A DNA stretch of 64,000 bases from Thalassolituus oleivorans MIL-1 (GTDB lineage Bacteria > Pseudomonadota > Gammaproteobacteria > Pseudomonadales > Oceanobacteraceae): positions 62,001-126,000 of the forward strand of contig NC_020888.1 in NCBI RefSeq assembly GCF_000355675.1, given 5' to 3'. The notes beneath the pieces were generated by a model. That model was given only the letters and a program-made list of their open reading frames with translations, was not told where the DNA came from and searched no databases. The translations under genes were made by a program, and so were the position numbers. Shown here one piece after another: positions 18,653-26,781 of this stretch (positions are counted from its first letter, which is position 1; each line of letters starts with the position of its first letter).

Positions 18653-20302
18653 CTAACCGCGCTGACATTGGTTGCGGCCTTCTGCTTTTGCTTTGTAGAG
18701 TGCCTTGTCGGCACGCTCAAATACCGTTTCAACGGCTTCAAGCGTACGAAATTCACTGATGCCAAACGACATAGTGATGACGACGCGTTCACTGCGAAAG
18801 TTGAATGGGCAAGCTTCTATTTTGCTGCGCAGTTTTTCCGCGACGCCCATCGCTTCTTCGGCGCTGGTTTCGGGCAGTAAGATGACAAACTCTTCACCGC
18901 CGTAGCGGGCAATGAAATCCATAGTGCGTAGATTTTTCCGCAAAGTGGAGGCGATGAGTTGCAATACTTTGTCGCCGGCTAGATGGCCATAACCATCATT
19001 GATGCGTTTAAAGTGATCGACGTCGGCAATAATAATAGATAGTGCACCGCCGCCCCGAGAGCGGCGCGACAATTCTTCGTCTAGGCGCACTTGGTAAGCG
19101 CCACGATTGGGTAAGCCGGTGAGGTGATCTTGGGTTGCGCGTGCTTTTTGGTCTTCAATGATCTGACGCGCTTGTGAGGCTTCGCTCTCCATTTCATTGA
19201 GGCGAGCCTGCATTATTTGTAACTGCTCGGCCAAACGTTGCTCGCGCGCGACTTCGCATTCTTGGTAATGCTCCATTGCCTGAACGATAAGGGTAAGGTG
19301 GTCTCGAACACTTGACCCCAATTCCCCTAAATCGCCGAGCCCGTTAACGACTGATCGTATATCTGCAATTTGTTCGCGCACCATACTTTCTAAATCGTGA
19401 CGAGCTTTTTCGCGGTCGCTTTGGCCTGTGTTGGCGTCCGATACCATCAACTGGATGGCTTGTAGGCGTTGATCGAGACTTTGTAAGAAGCGCTCAAATT
19501 CTTCTTGGCCGCTACCAAGGCAGTCGAGTAAAAATTGTGATGTATCTTCTAACAGAGGAACGAGTTCATACCAATTGAGGCCTCCATTAAGGCGCTCTTG
19601 CAAGGTAGTTACTCGAGTTTCGAGACGCTCTGGAATAACAAGGCGAGATAGTAAATTGCCTAAGGTGTCTGCAACTTCTGCGGCAATATGCGAAAACCCC
19701 GGCTCTTGCTGAGGTGTGCTACTGTCTTCTTCTGCAATTTCTTCAGCAGGTTCCGGCTGTTCTGTCTTTTCTTGCGGTTTTAACCAGCGCTGCCACCATG
19801 CGGATGATTTAGCGTTTTCATCGTAACCTTCAAGAGTGGCTACGGCGGCAAGAATATCGCTCCATGCTTTTAGCTGGGTAATGTATCCAGCCCAAGTACC
19901 AAGGTCTTTGGCGGTAGACTTGCGCACTTCGCGGATCTTTTTTAGCAGTTCTTTGGGCAGTGGGCACTGTAAAAGTTTATCGGCGACCGCACTTAATTCA
20001 TCTGCTAGTAACCCAGCTTGGGTTTCATTTTGGGTTTCAAAGCGGCGCACGACTTTTTCTAACTCATCCATGCTGCGACTTACACCTAAGCTGCCGCCTT
20101 TCATGGCCTCTCTTAGATTGCCGAGCGCAGAGTCGACATTTCCGGCTTGCCCTTCTGCGAGCAGCGACACCATTAACAAACCGCGGCGTAATTGATCGCT
20201 ACGGTCGTCTGACGAAGCTTTAAGTTTTTCGTGTTCGTCGAGTAAGTTTAAGTACTTATCCCGCCAACGGCGCGCAGCATCCGCTTCCGATCCAGCAGCC
20301 AT
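18653..20302 (-). CDS. Diguanylate cyclase with long helical N-terminus
   Basis: 549 residues, cytosolic. Residues 1-370 are helical and charged with no known sensor domain (it opens with RRWRDKYLNLLDEHEKLK), including a Glu/Pro-rich linker. The C-terminal GGDEF domain (about 380-549) has the active-site variant GGEEF in ARYGGEEFVILLPE. The inhibitory site RTMD lies five residues before it, so it should make cyclic di-GMP and be product-inhibited. Gene order (cyclase, EEP protein, dsbA, cytochrome c4) matches the Pseudomonas PA5487-PA5490 region, making it the likely counterpart of PA5487 (DgcH). That correspondence is from memory of the gene order. Confidence 0.92.
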   Translation of the reverse strand: MAAGSEADAARRWRDKYLNLLDEHEKLKASSDDRSDQLRRGLLMVSLLAEGQAGNVDSALGNLREAMKGGSLGVSRSMDELEKVVRRFETQNETQAGLLADELSAVADKLLQCPLPKELLKKIREVRKSTAKDLGTWAGYITQLKAWSDILAAVATLEGYDENAKSSAWWQRWLKPQEKTEQPEPAEEIAEEDSSTPQQEPGFSHIAAEVADTLGNLLSRLVIPERLETRVTTLQERLNGGLNWYELVPLLEDTSQFLLDCLGSGQEEFERFLQSLDQRLQAIQLMVSDANTGQSDREKARHDLESMVREQIADIRSVVNGLGDLGELGSSVRDHLTLIVQAMEHYQECEVAREQRLAEQLQIMQARLNEMESEASQARQIIEDQKARATQDHLTGLPNRGAYQVRLDEELSRRSRGGGALSIIIADVDHFKRINDGYGHLAGDKVLQLIASTLRKNLRTMDFIARYGGEEFVILLPETSAEEAMGVAEKLRSKIEACPFNFRSERVVITMSFGISEFRTLEAVETVFERADKALYKAKAEGRNQCQRG

Positions 20303-20386
20303 TTAATGCCCCTAAAAAATAAAGTGTATTATTGATGCAAGTATAGATAAGAATTAATGAAGTGCTGGACGACAAGGGCAGGAAAG

Positions 20387-21175
20387 TTAAATAGTGAAGG
20401 TGATTTCTGCGGCTACCGGGAGATGATCAGAAAGCGGATGATCTATAACCGCGATGCGGCCTAGCTCTAGGTTGTTGCTGATTAAAATATGATCAATGGC
20501 GCGATTGGGACGCCAGCTGGGGTAGGTCGATAAATGTGGCGCAATCGGGTGTAAGCTCAACGTTTGCAGGGCACTGTGTTGCAGTAGCCACTCAGCTTCT
20601 TGATTGAGATCCCCCATAATGACCAAATGCTTGGCATCACTAACGGCGTCTACTAAATAAGCGATTTGATTTTGTTGTGTACGACGATCCAAGGCGAGAT
20701 GGGTGACGGCTATGACGAGTTCGTGATCGCCGGAGCCAAAACGAAAAACCATAACGCCACGACCCGGTAAAACACCCGGTAACGTGTGTTTCTCTACATG
20801 TTTGGCGGCCATGCGACTGAGTAAGCCATTGGCGTGCTGGGCTAGCTGTCCTAAATTTCTATTAACTTGATGATACCAATGAGGGAAATTAGCCTGCTGC
20901 GCGATGTATTCTACTTGGTTTTCTTTAGCGCTGCGCCAGCTACCGCCATCAGCTTCTTGTAAGGCAACAATATCGAAGTGGCTAACCAGATCGGCGATGG
21001 CATCTAGGGCTAGATGTCGAGCTTTAAAAGGAAGAAGGTGCTGCCAACTGCGGAGCAAATAATGGTGGTAGGCACGGGTTTGAATACCGACCTGCATATT
21101 GAAAGTCAGTAGTCGCAAGCTTCCCGCAGCCTTTGGGGCTGCGACAAACTCACGGAGTGTAACGCGCTCAGTCAA
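20387..21175 (-). CDS. Endonuclease/exonuclease/phosphatase (EEP) family protein
   Basis: 262 residues. The EEP catalytic motifs are present: LLTFNMQVG (Asn), IVALQEADGG (metal-binding Glu), HLVIMGDLNQEA (Asp/Asn) and LSDHLPVAAEI (Asp-His). It hydrolyses a phosphodiester or phosphomonoester; substrate unknown. No signal peptide. The reading frame starts at TTG 21175, two bases after dsbA stops, and no better ATG precedes the first motif; the start is therefore uncertain. Conserved position downstream of dsbA, as in Pseudomonas. Confidence 0.85.
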   Translation of the reverse strand: MTERVTLREFVAAPKAAGSLRLLTFNMQVGIQTRAYHHYLLRSWQHLLPFKARHLALDAIADLVSHFDIVALQEADGGSWRSAKENQVEYIAQQANFPHWYHQVNRNLGQLAQHANGLLSRMAAKHVEKHTLPGVLPGRGVMVFRFGSGDHELVIAVTHLALDRRTQQNQIAYLVDAVSDAKHLVIMGDLNQEAEWLLQHSALQTLSLHPIAPHLSTYPSWRPNRAIDHILISNNLELGRIAVIDHPLSDHLPVAAEITFTI

Positions 21176-21177
21176 CC

Positions 21178-21810
21178 TTATAGGCCGTTGCGCTCTTTGT
21201 TGATCAAGTAATCTGCGACTTCAAGCATCTCTTTTTGACCGCCGGCAGAGGTAGCATCAACAACGTATTTGCCGTTAATGACCAAGGCAGGAACACCATT
21301 AATCTGGAAAGAACGTACGCGCTTGTCGCCACGATTCATGCGGGTTTTAACTGTGAATGACTCATAGGTTTTATCAAAATCTTCGGCGCTTACACCGGCT
21401 TTTTCCATCAAGAATGCACGCTGATCTTCACGAGTAACCAAACGTACTTTTTGCAGATGGATAGCATCAAAGATGCTGGTGTGAACTTTTGGCAGTACAC
21501 CCAGTGCATCGGCGGTGTAGTACAACTGTGCATGAGATACCCAAGTACGGCCAAACATTGCAGGGACACCTTCGAACTGGACGTCAGCGGCCAGTTTGCT
21601 TTTCCAAGGCTCAAGGATAGATTCCAAATCGAAGCAATGTGGGCAACCGTACCAGAAGGCTTCTTCGACATGAATTTTACCATCCTGAACTACAGGCACT
21701 GGTTGTTCTAAAACTTTGTATTGCTTGTTGGCTTCATATTCCGCTGAGAAAGCAGAAACGCTCACCAACATAAGGGCGGCTGTAAACCAGTATTTGAACT
21801 GAGAAAGCAT
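21178..21810 (-). CDS. dsbA: Thiol:disulfide interchange protein
   Basis: 210 residues with a cleavable signal peptide (ALMLVSVSAFSA). The thioredoxin-fold active site CPHC occurs in FWYGCPHCFDLE, and the cis-proline loop is NGVPALVIN. The periplasmic oxidase introduces disulfides into exported proteins. It lies between the cytochrome c4 gene and the EEP gene, all on the same strand. The 182-bp gap after cytochrome c4 with a terminator suggests its own promoter. Confidence 0.95.
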   Translation of the reverse strand: MLSQFKYWFTAALMLVSVSAFSAEYEANKQYKVLEQPVPVVQDGKIHVEEAFWYGCPHCFDLESILEPWKSKLAADVQFEGVPAMFGRTWVSHAQLYYTADALGVLPKVHTSIFDAIHLQKVRLVTREDQRAFLMEKAGVSAEDFDKTYESFTVKTRMNRGDKRVRSFQINGVPALVINGKYVVDATSAGGQKEMLEVADYLINKERNGL

Positions 21811-21951
21811 GAGAGCTCCAATCCGTGTTAGATATGAATTATTGTTCCAGCATTCTTACACAAAAGCGTAAGTGCTGCCCACCGCCGATAGTGCAAAGGA
21901 CTGTAAAACTGTCCTAACGCAAACTCGGTCGGTTGCTTAGGGTCGGGATAT

Positions 21952-21980
21952 AAAAAAAGGCGGCCTAAGCCACCTTTTTC
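21952..21980 (-). terminator. Rho-independent terminator after cytochrome c4
   Basis: On the minus strand a nine-base stem (AAAGGTGGC / GCCGCCTTT with one wobble) and TTAG loop lead into a T run, 13 bp after the cytochrome c4 stop. Confidence 0.75.
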
Positions 21981-21992
21981 ATCAAGTGCGAA

Positions 21993-22598
21993 TTAACGCA
22001 GACCTTGAATGTACGACGATACTGCTTCAATTTCGCTGCTATGCAAACGGTAAGCAATGCTGCGCATTACTTTGCTGTCGCCATCGTTGGTACGAGTGCC
22101 TGTGCTGAAGGCATTTAGCTGAGCTTGAACATAAGCATCGTGCTGACCGGCTAAACGCGGGAAACCCGCTAAATCAACACCCTTACCATCAGGGCCGTGA
22201 CATGCCATGCATGCTGGAACGTCTTTTGCGGCAATACCTGCGCGATAAATGCGCTCGCCCAGTTCAACCAATTCTTCTTTGGCTCCGCCAGTCGTTGGAA
22301 CTTGGCTGCCAAAGTAAGCGGCAAGATCGGCAACGTCAGTGTCGCTCATACCCGTAACGAAAGGAGCCATGGCCGGAACTACACGACGACCGTCACGAAT
22401 ATCCTTGATCTGCTTAATCAAATAACGCTCGCCCTGACCGGCTAACTTAGGGAAGGTTGGGGCCATGCTGTTACCATCGGCACCATGACAGGCGGCACAG
22501 GTTGCGGATTTTGCTTTACCGGCTTCCGCGTCACCCGCATGAGCAACAGACATTAGTCCGGCAGAAACAATCAGGCTAATCAACAGGTTTTTCATCAT
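21993..22598 (-). CDS. Diheme cytochrome c4
   Basis: 201 residues with a signal peptide (LIVSAGLMSVAHA). Two class-I cytochrome c domains each carry one heme motif: CAACHGADGN near residue 34 and CMACHGPDGK near residue 130. Length and two-domain layout match cytochrome c4, a periplasmic electron donor to terminal oxidases. Neighbour order with dsbA and a small cytochrome c is conserved in Pseudomonas. Confidence 0.93.
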   Translation of the reverse strand: MMKNLLISLIVSAGLMSVAHAGDAEAGKAKSATCAACHGADGNSMAPTFPKLAGQGERYLIKQIKDIRDGRRVVPAMAPFVTGMSDTDVADLAAYFGSQVPTTGGAKEELVELGERIYRAGIAAKDVPACMACHGPDGKGVDLAGFPRLAGQHDAYVQAQLNAFSTGTRTNDGDSKVMRSIAYRLHSSEIEAVSSYIQGLR

Positions 22599-22653
22599 CA
22601 GATCCAGGTTGTAAGTGAATTCGTCTATTACAGCAGTGTAGCCGAAGGGTGAA

Positions 22654-22956
22654 TTAATTTGCCTTCGGAGTCGACATGTAATTGATCAATAATTTGTACT
22701 GATCGGCAGTACAGTCCATGCACAATCCACGAGGAGGCATGGCATTTTTACCGTTGGTGACACTGGCAACCAGTGCGTCCATTCCCGTTGCTAAACGCGG
22801 TGCCCAAGCAGCCGCATCAAATGCTTTAGGAGCACCAGCAACACCCATTGAGTGGCAAGCACCGCAGGTTTGCTTGTATTTAGCGTCAACATCGAATGCC
22901 TGAGCGTTGGCACTCATAGCGGCGACAATTGCCGCCATCACAGCGAGTTTTTTCAT
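22654..22956 (-). CDS. Small monoheme cytochrome c5-like protein
   Basis: 100 residues from ATG 22956; a longer in-frame start runs into the divergent promoter region. A signal peptide (MAAIVAAMSANAQA) is followed by one heme motif, CGACHSMGVAGAPKAFD, and the distal-side segment GKNAMPPRGLCMDC. The extra CxxC pair near the Met ligand is typical of cytochrome c5. Periplasmic electron carrier, 55 bp upstream of cytochrome c4 in the same direction. Divergent from engB; the 144 bp between them hold both promoters. Confidence 0.9.
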   Translation of the reverse strand: MKKLAVMAAIVAAMSANAQAFDVDAKYKQTCGACHSMGVAGAPKAFDAAAWAPRLATGMDALVASVTNGKNAMPPRGLCMDCTADQYKLLINYMSTPKAN

Positions 22957-23100
22957 GATAGTGAGTCTCTCTCTTGCTTGTTTTGCGTAACCGTTAAAAC
23001 AGCTTGGCCTCGAACTCATCGCCCTGTGATAGAATGGGACTGTCATCCAAGGCTACGCATTATATAACATTAATTTCCGGACGGTCATTACGTTTACCCC

Positions 23101-23778
23101 ATGATAGAACAGGTTTCATTGACATATACCAATACCTTCTTCGTTAAAAGTGCTGCGAAGTTGAGTCAGTGCCCCACAGATATCCTGCGTGAGGTGGCTT
23201 TTGCGGGCCGTTCGAATGCTGGGAAGTCGAGTGCGCTGAATACCCTGACCGAGTTAAAAAAACTTGCTCGAACCAGTAAAACACCGGGTCGAACACAGCT
23301 AATTAACTTCTTTCAGGTAGGTGAAGCACCCCTCGCATTGGTCGATTTACCCGGATATGGCTTTGCCAAGGTCCCGGTTGCCGTTAAAAATGAATGGCAA
23401 AAAGAACTCGATCATTATCTTAATAACCGCGATTCTTTGGTGGGATTAGTCCTGCTCATGGATATCCGCCACCCGCTGAAAGAGTTTGATAACGCTATGC
23501 TCGATTGGGCTGGTGAAACTGGAATGCCCGTGCATATCCTGTTAACCAAAGCCGATAAGCTTAAACGCGGCCCTGCTCAGTCGACTTTGCTTAAAGTAAA
23601 GAAAGCCGTTGCTGATTTGGGCGATCTGGTCACAATTCAGACATTTTCATCACTCACAGGTGATGGCATGAAAGAATTAAAGCGACGTTTGAACACTTGG
23701 CTGTTACCGCCTCTGTTGGCGGATGACGAGCAAGCAGATGATGACGTGGCTGACGACGATCTCAATACGACTGTGTAA
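23101..23778 (+). CDS. engB: Ribosome-biogenesis GTP-binding protein EngB (YsxC/YihA)
   Basis: 225 residues. GTPase motifs: G1 [10 protein letters not shown]3 [11 protein letters not shown]4 TKAD. EngB is needed for large-subunit assembly. The protein ends in an acidic tail ([15 protein letters not shown]) longer than in E. coli. The position beside cytochrome genes and near polA is conserved. The start is the first ATG of the frame; a weak GGACGG lies rather far upstream. Confidence 0.95.
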   Translation: MIEQVSLTYTNTFFVKSAAKLSQCPTDILREVAFAGRSNAGKSSALNTLTELKKLARTSKTPGRTQLINFFQVGEAPLALVDLPGYGFAKVPVAVKNEWQKELDHYLNNRDSLVGLVLLMDIRHPLKEFDNAMLDWAGETGMPVHILLTKADKLKRGPAQSTLLKVKKAVADLGDLVTIQTFSSLTGDGMKELKRRLNTWLLPPLLADDEQADDDVADDDLNTTV

Positions 23779-23795
23779 TTGCTTATCTTGAACAA

Positions 23796-23825
23796 TAAAA
23801 AACCCCGGCTAGCCGGGGTTTTTTA
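23796..23825. terminator. Bidirectional terminator between engB and lipase gene
   Basis: A near-perfect palindrome, AAAACCCCGGC/GCCGGGGTTTT with a minimal TA centre, flanked by A and T runs, lies between convergent genes. Confidence 0.9.
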
Positions 23826-23841
23826 TTGGTAGATCAAGGCG

Positions 23842-25698
23842 TTAGTTCATAATGAAACGCTTGATGAATTCTTGTTGATCACCTTGTTTCGACTTGCGAG
23901 TGAAGATTAAGTGACCCGAAGCACCGCTCAATGCTTCTGCCCAAGTGCCATCCCAAATTAAGGGAACTGTTCCCACGATTGGCTTGTAATGGCGAATACC
24001 ATATCCGTCTTCGTCATAATCGGCTTCTAAGCGCACACCGGGCATATCGTACAAAGGCTCACCAACGATAGGCAGGTCAACTAAGTTTGCTGCGGCAACG
24101 CTGCTTTGATTACCAACAATGGTATCGCCTGCGCCGGTTGTGATCATCAGTGGGCGAGCGCTTTTACCTGCTTGAGGATAACGGAAGTAGTCGATGTAGT
24201 TAATGGAATCGCCGTAATCCAATGCTTGTTGAATCGAGCTACGTAGTAAAACCGCTTCACTGCCGTTTGATTCGCTTGGTACTAGGTTGACGAACATCGC
24301 GTCCCACAAAATAGAGTCGGATAGTATGCTAGTGATGCCAACACCGGTTACGTGATACACCGCACCTTTCAAATCGGGTGAAAGTGCGCCGTATACAGAA
24401 CCCAGAACACCACCAAGCGATGTGCCTTCCATCATGACATTGGTTGCATCGATATCGGCAACGCCATCAGGGCAGTTGCTACACCATTTTGACCAGCTTG
24501 ATTTACCAACAACGTCGATATTCGCCAGGCTAGTTTGCAACGCACGATGAGCGGAAGCAAAGTCGATGGCATTTTGTTGAATCATGCCGATGGTTTTAGC
24601 TAACTGGTCTGTTGTCGCAATGCTTAATACATAGCCACCATCAGCCTCCGCACGATCACCGTGATTCGGGAAACCAACCGAGTAAGTGGCAATACCAATA
24701 TCCGCATTCATGTCGGTCACCGTACTATCTGTTTCTTTTGTTGCACCTAAACCATGAGCATAAAGGGCTACGGGCACAGGACCTTGGCGAGAAGCCTTCG
24801 GTAGAGTCAGGCGGAATTCTATCCACTGTTCAGTCGGTTCTTTGTCGAAATCAACAACCCCAGTACCGTCGTTGGTACGGTAGTTGTAGATTAAAACTTC
24901 ACCGTCAACGCGTGCAGCGATATTGGAATTGATGTAGTTGTAGGTGGTTTTGAGATTGCGAACCGGGTGCTCCATATCCCAAACGTTATCCACTAAGGTC
25001 TGCATTGGTTGCACAACTTCAGCACGATCACGCACAGTAAAACGCGTAGCGTTACGTACGTTTAGTGAGTTGATGCCCAATGATGTTAACAAGCTAGTTA
25101 GCTTATAAGTGTACGAGCGCTGTTCGCTTGTGCCGCTTAAAAGTTTGGAGACGATACCGGGTTCTAAATACTCTAAATCGAGTTTATCGGTAACGACGAC
25201 TAAGATTTCGTGGCCATATCCCCAGCGAACTTGTGGGAATACTTCGATGACATGGGTTTTTTCTGTCACTTTATCCGACTGAGCGTAATCGCTTACCTTA
25301 GTGCGAATCGCTACTTGTTCGCCTGTCGTTAAGTCGAATGCCATTACTGCTGTACCGCCATCGTATGGCAAAGTCGCAGCATCCGGGGCGCTGGTAAATT
25401 CGAACATCACCGGTGTGGCAGCAGAAAAACCACTAAAATCGTTAAAAATTCCTTCCGGCGTAAATCCATCATCCACCGGCAATTGGGCAATCACTTCGTC
25501 TCTTACTACGCCGTTTGGCACCGATAGGCGTTTGCCCGTCGGTGAATTGCTATCATCAAGGCTCCAGTAATTCGATGGAAATGGCAGGCCGCAAGTGCCG
25601 ACCGAGGTTGGATTGCAGTTTACATCTGCCTGAGAAGTGATAGCACTAGCGAGCAGTGCGGGCGCAAGCATCAAGCGCAATGAGCGTGTGATAGACAT
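23842..25698 (-). CDS. Exported lipase/esterase-like alpha/beta hydrolase
   Basis: 618 residues from ATG 25698 (CAGG eight bases upstream), with a signal peptide ending near ITSQA and a Cys-rich mature start. The N-terminal half (to about 290) resembles the bacterial virulence-factor lipase/VolA-type beta domain. The C-terminal half is an alpha/beta hydrolase: oxyanion loop YAHGLGATKE, nucleophile Ser427 in EGTSLGGVLG, and plausible Asp525 (GAGDTIVG) and His596 (SGHLIF). It should hydrolyse an ester outside the cytoplasm; substrate not evident. It lies between engB and polA, which are normally close together, and shares that insert with a GMC oxidase, so a lipid or sterol-ester substrate is possible but unproven. 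Confidence 0.8.
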   Translation of the reverse strand: MSITRSLRLMLAPALLASAITSQADVNCNPTSVGTCGLPFPSNYWSLDDSNSPTGKRLSVPNGVVRDEVIAQLPVDDGFTPEGIFNDFSGFSAATPVMFEFTSAPDAATLPYDGGTAVMAFDLTTGEQVAIRTKVSDYAQSDKVTEKTHVIEVFPQVRWGYGHEILVVVTDKLDLEYLEPGIVSKLLSGTSEQRSYTYKLTSLLTSLGINSLNVRNATRFTVRDRAEVVQPMQTLVDNVWDMEHPVRNLKTTYNYINSNIAARVDGEVLIYNYRTNDGTGVVDFDKEPTEQWIEFRLTLPKASRQGPVPVALYAHGLGATKETDSTVTDMNADIGIATYSVGFPNHGDRAEADGGYVLSIATTDQLAKTIGMIQQNAIDFASAHRALQTSLANIDVVGKSSWSKWCSNCPDGVADIDATNVMMEGTSLGGVLGSVYGALSPDLKGAVYHVTGVGITSILSDSILWDAMFVNLVPSESNGSEAVLLRSSIQQALDYGDSINYIDYFRYPQAGKSARPLMITTGAGDTIVGNQSSVAAANLVDLPIVGEPLYDMPGVRLEADYDEDGYGIRHYKPIVGTVPLIWDGTWAEALSGASGHLIFTRKSKQGDQQEFIKRFIMN

Positions 25699-26120
25699 AG
25701 TGGAACCTGTTTTTTTTATTGTAGGGTGCAACAGTGCCTTAGGAACCCTTATTGAATCTAGTGATAGATAAGGAATAACTGAATACTGGCCCGATTAAAT
25801 ACGTTCTGCGGGACGAAACACGCCATTTTGAGCCGACTAATAAGATTATTCTGTGAGTCATTACTCAAGTTAAAAGATCCGTGATGAACGCATCTTATTA
25901 TCAACGTGAGATTTGGCGGGCTCTATAGGCCATTTGGCCCTTTAGGAATAAATGTTAACTATCGTTAATCAATAATCAATACAAAATTTAAACGGAAAAT
26001 AACAGGCGAGGTTGCTGAGTGGGTCTATAGTGAAGTTGTTCCCTTTGATTGTGAGCCTAGGATTGGCTCTCCCGTCATAGGTAGTTCTTTTTCTTCGGTA
26101 CTTCCCCAACGATCCGAAGT
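25699..26120. other. Non-coding gap upstream of lipase gene
   Basis: About 420 bp without a credible gene. It must contain the lipase promoter at its left end. The remainder is AT-rich with no conserved RNA or mobile-element feature that I recognise, and runs into the tandem array. A minus-strand frame here (25969-26244) is a by-product of the array. Confidence 0.5.
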
Positions 26121-26690
26121 TGACCCAGTCGTTTGCCCCCAATGGCGACTGGGTCTTTTTTTGCGTATTTGTTGAACAATAAGTCGTTTGCCCACTCTCA
26201 AGGGCGACTGGGTCTTTTTTTGCGTATCGTTTGCCCACTCTCAAGGGCTACTGGGTCTTTTTTGCGTATCGTTTGCCCACTCTCAAGGGCTACTGGGTCT
26301 TTTTTGCGTATCGTTTGCCCACCCTCAAAGGCGACGGGGTCTTTTTGTCGAACAATAAGTCGTTTGCCCACTCTCCAGAGCGACTGGGTCTTTTTTTGCA
26401 TATTTGTCGAACAATAAGTCGTTTGCCCACTCTCCATAGCGACTGGGTCTTTTTTTGTTGAACAATAAGTCGTTTGCCCACCCTCAAGGGCGACGGGGTC
26501 TTTTTGTCGAACAATAAGTCGTTTGCCCACTTTCAAGGGCGACTGGGTCTTTTTTTGTTGAACAATAAGTCGTTTGCCCGCTCTCCAGAGCGACTGGGTC
26601 TTTTTTTGTCGAACAATAGGTCGTTTGCCCACTTTCAAGGGCGACTGGGTCTTTTTGTCGAACAATAAGTCGTTTGCTCTCTTCCCTTTC
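26121..26690. repeat. Tandem array of about 12 terminator-like units
   Basis: Eleven full units and one partial unit, beginning (GTTTGCC) near 26131, 26186, 26229, 26271, 26313, 26362, 26421, 26472, 26521, 26572, 26623 and 26672. Spacing is 42-59 bp. Each full unit has a conserved core of about 30 bp from GTTTGCC through an A/GGGC or AGAGC arm to GACTGGGTC (GACGGGGTC in two), then five to eight Ts. The linker is a short GCGTAT form or a longer form containing AACAATAAGTC. Most units can fold GCCC/GGGC or GCTC/GAGC plus AGTC/GACT stems followed by the T run, so each resembles an intrinsic terminator on the plus strand. Unit variants recur (for example the GACGGGG form twice), pointing to growth by local duplication. 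Confidence 0.9.
26122..26162 (+). terminator. First array unit: strong intrinsic-terminator structure
   Basis: GACCCAGTCG and CGACTGGGTC form a perfect ten-bp stem around a 14-base loop, followed directly by seven Ts. It is the only unit with a complete left arm and may be the ancestral terminator from which the array expanded. No plus-strand gene lies close upstream. Confidence 0.6.
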
Positions 26691-26781
26691 TGTTGCTTTT
26701 CGCGCCGATGTTTCTGTCCACCTTGACCCTTTGATTCGAGAGGCTACACACTCGGGGGCTATGTTTTAGGACGTTATAATA

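Noticed and set aside
25969-26665. Repetitive minus-strand proteins (KKTQSPL..., KDPVALESGQT...)
   Set aside because: They are translations of the non-coding tandem array in two frames; no ribosome sites and no non-repetitive domain.
26121-26690. CRISPR array
   Set aside because: The variable parts between conserved cores are only a few recurring linkers, unit length varies from 42 to 59 bp, and no cas genes are nearby.
26121-26690. Integron cassette array (attC sites)
   Set aside because: No paired core sites of the attC type, no cassette genes between units and no integrase.
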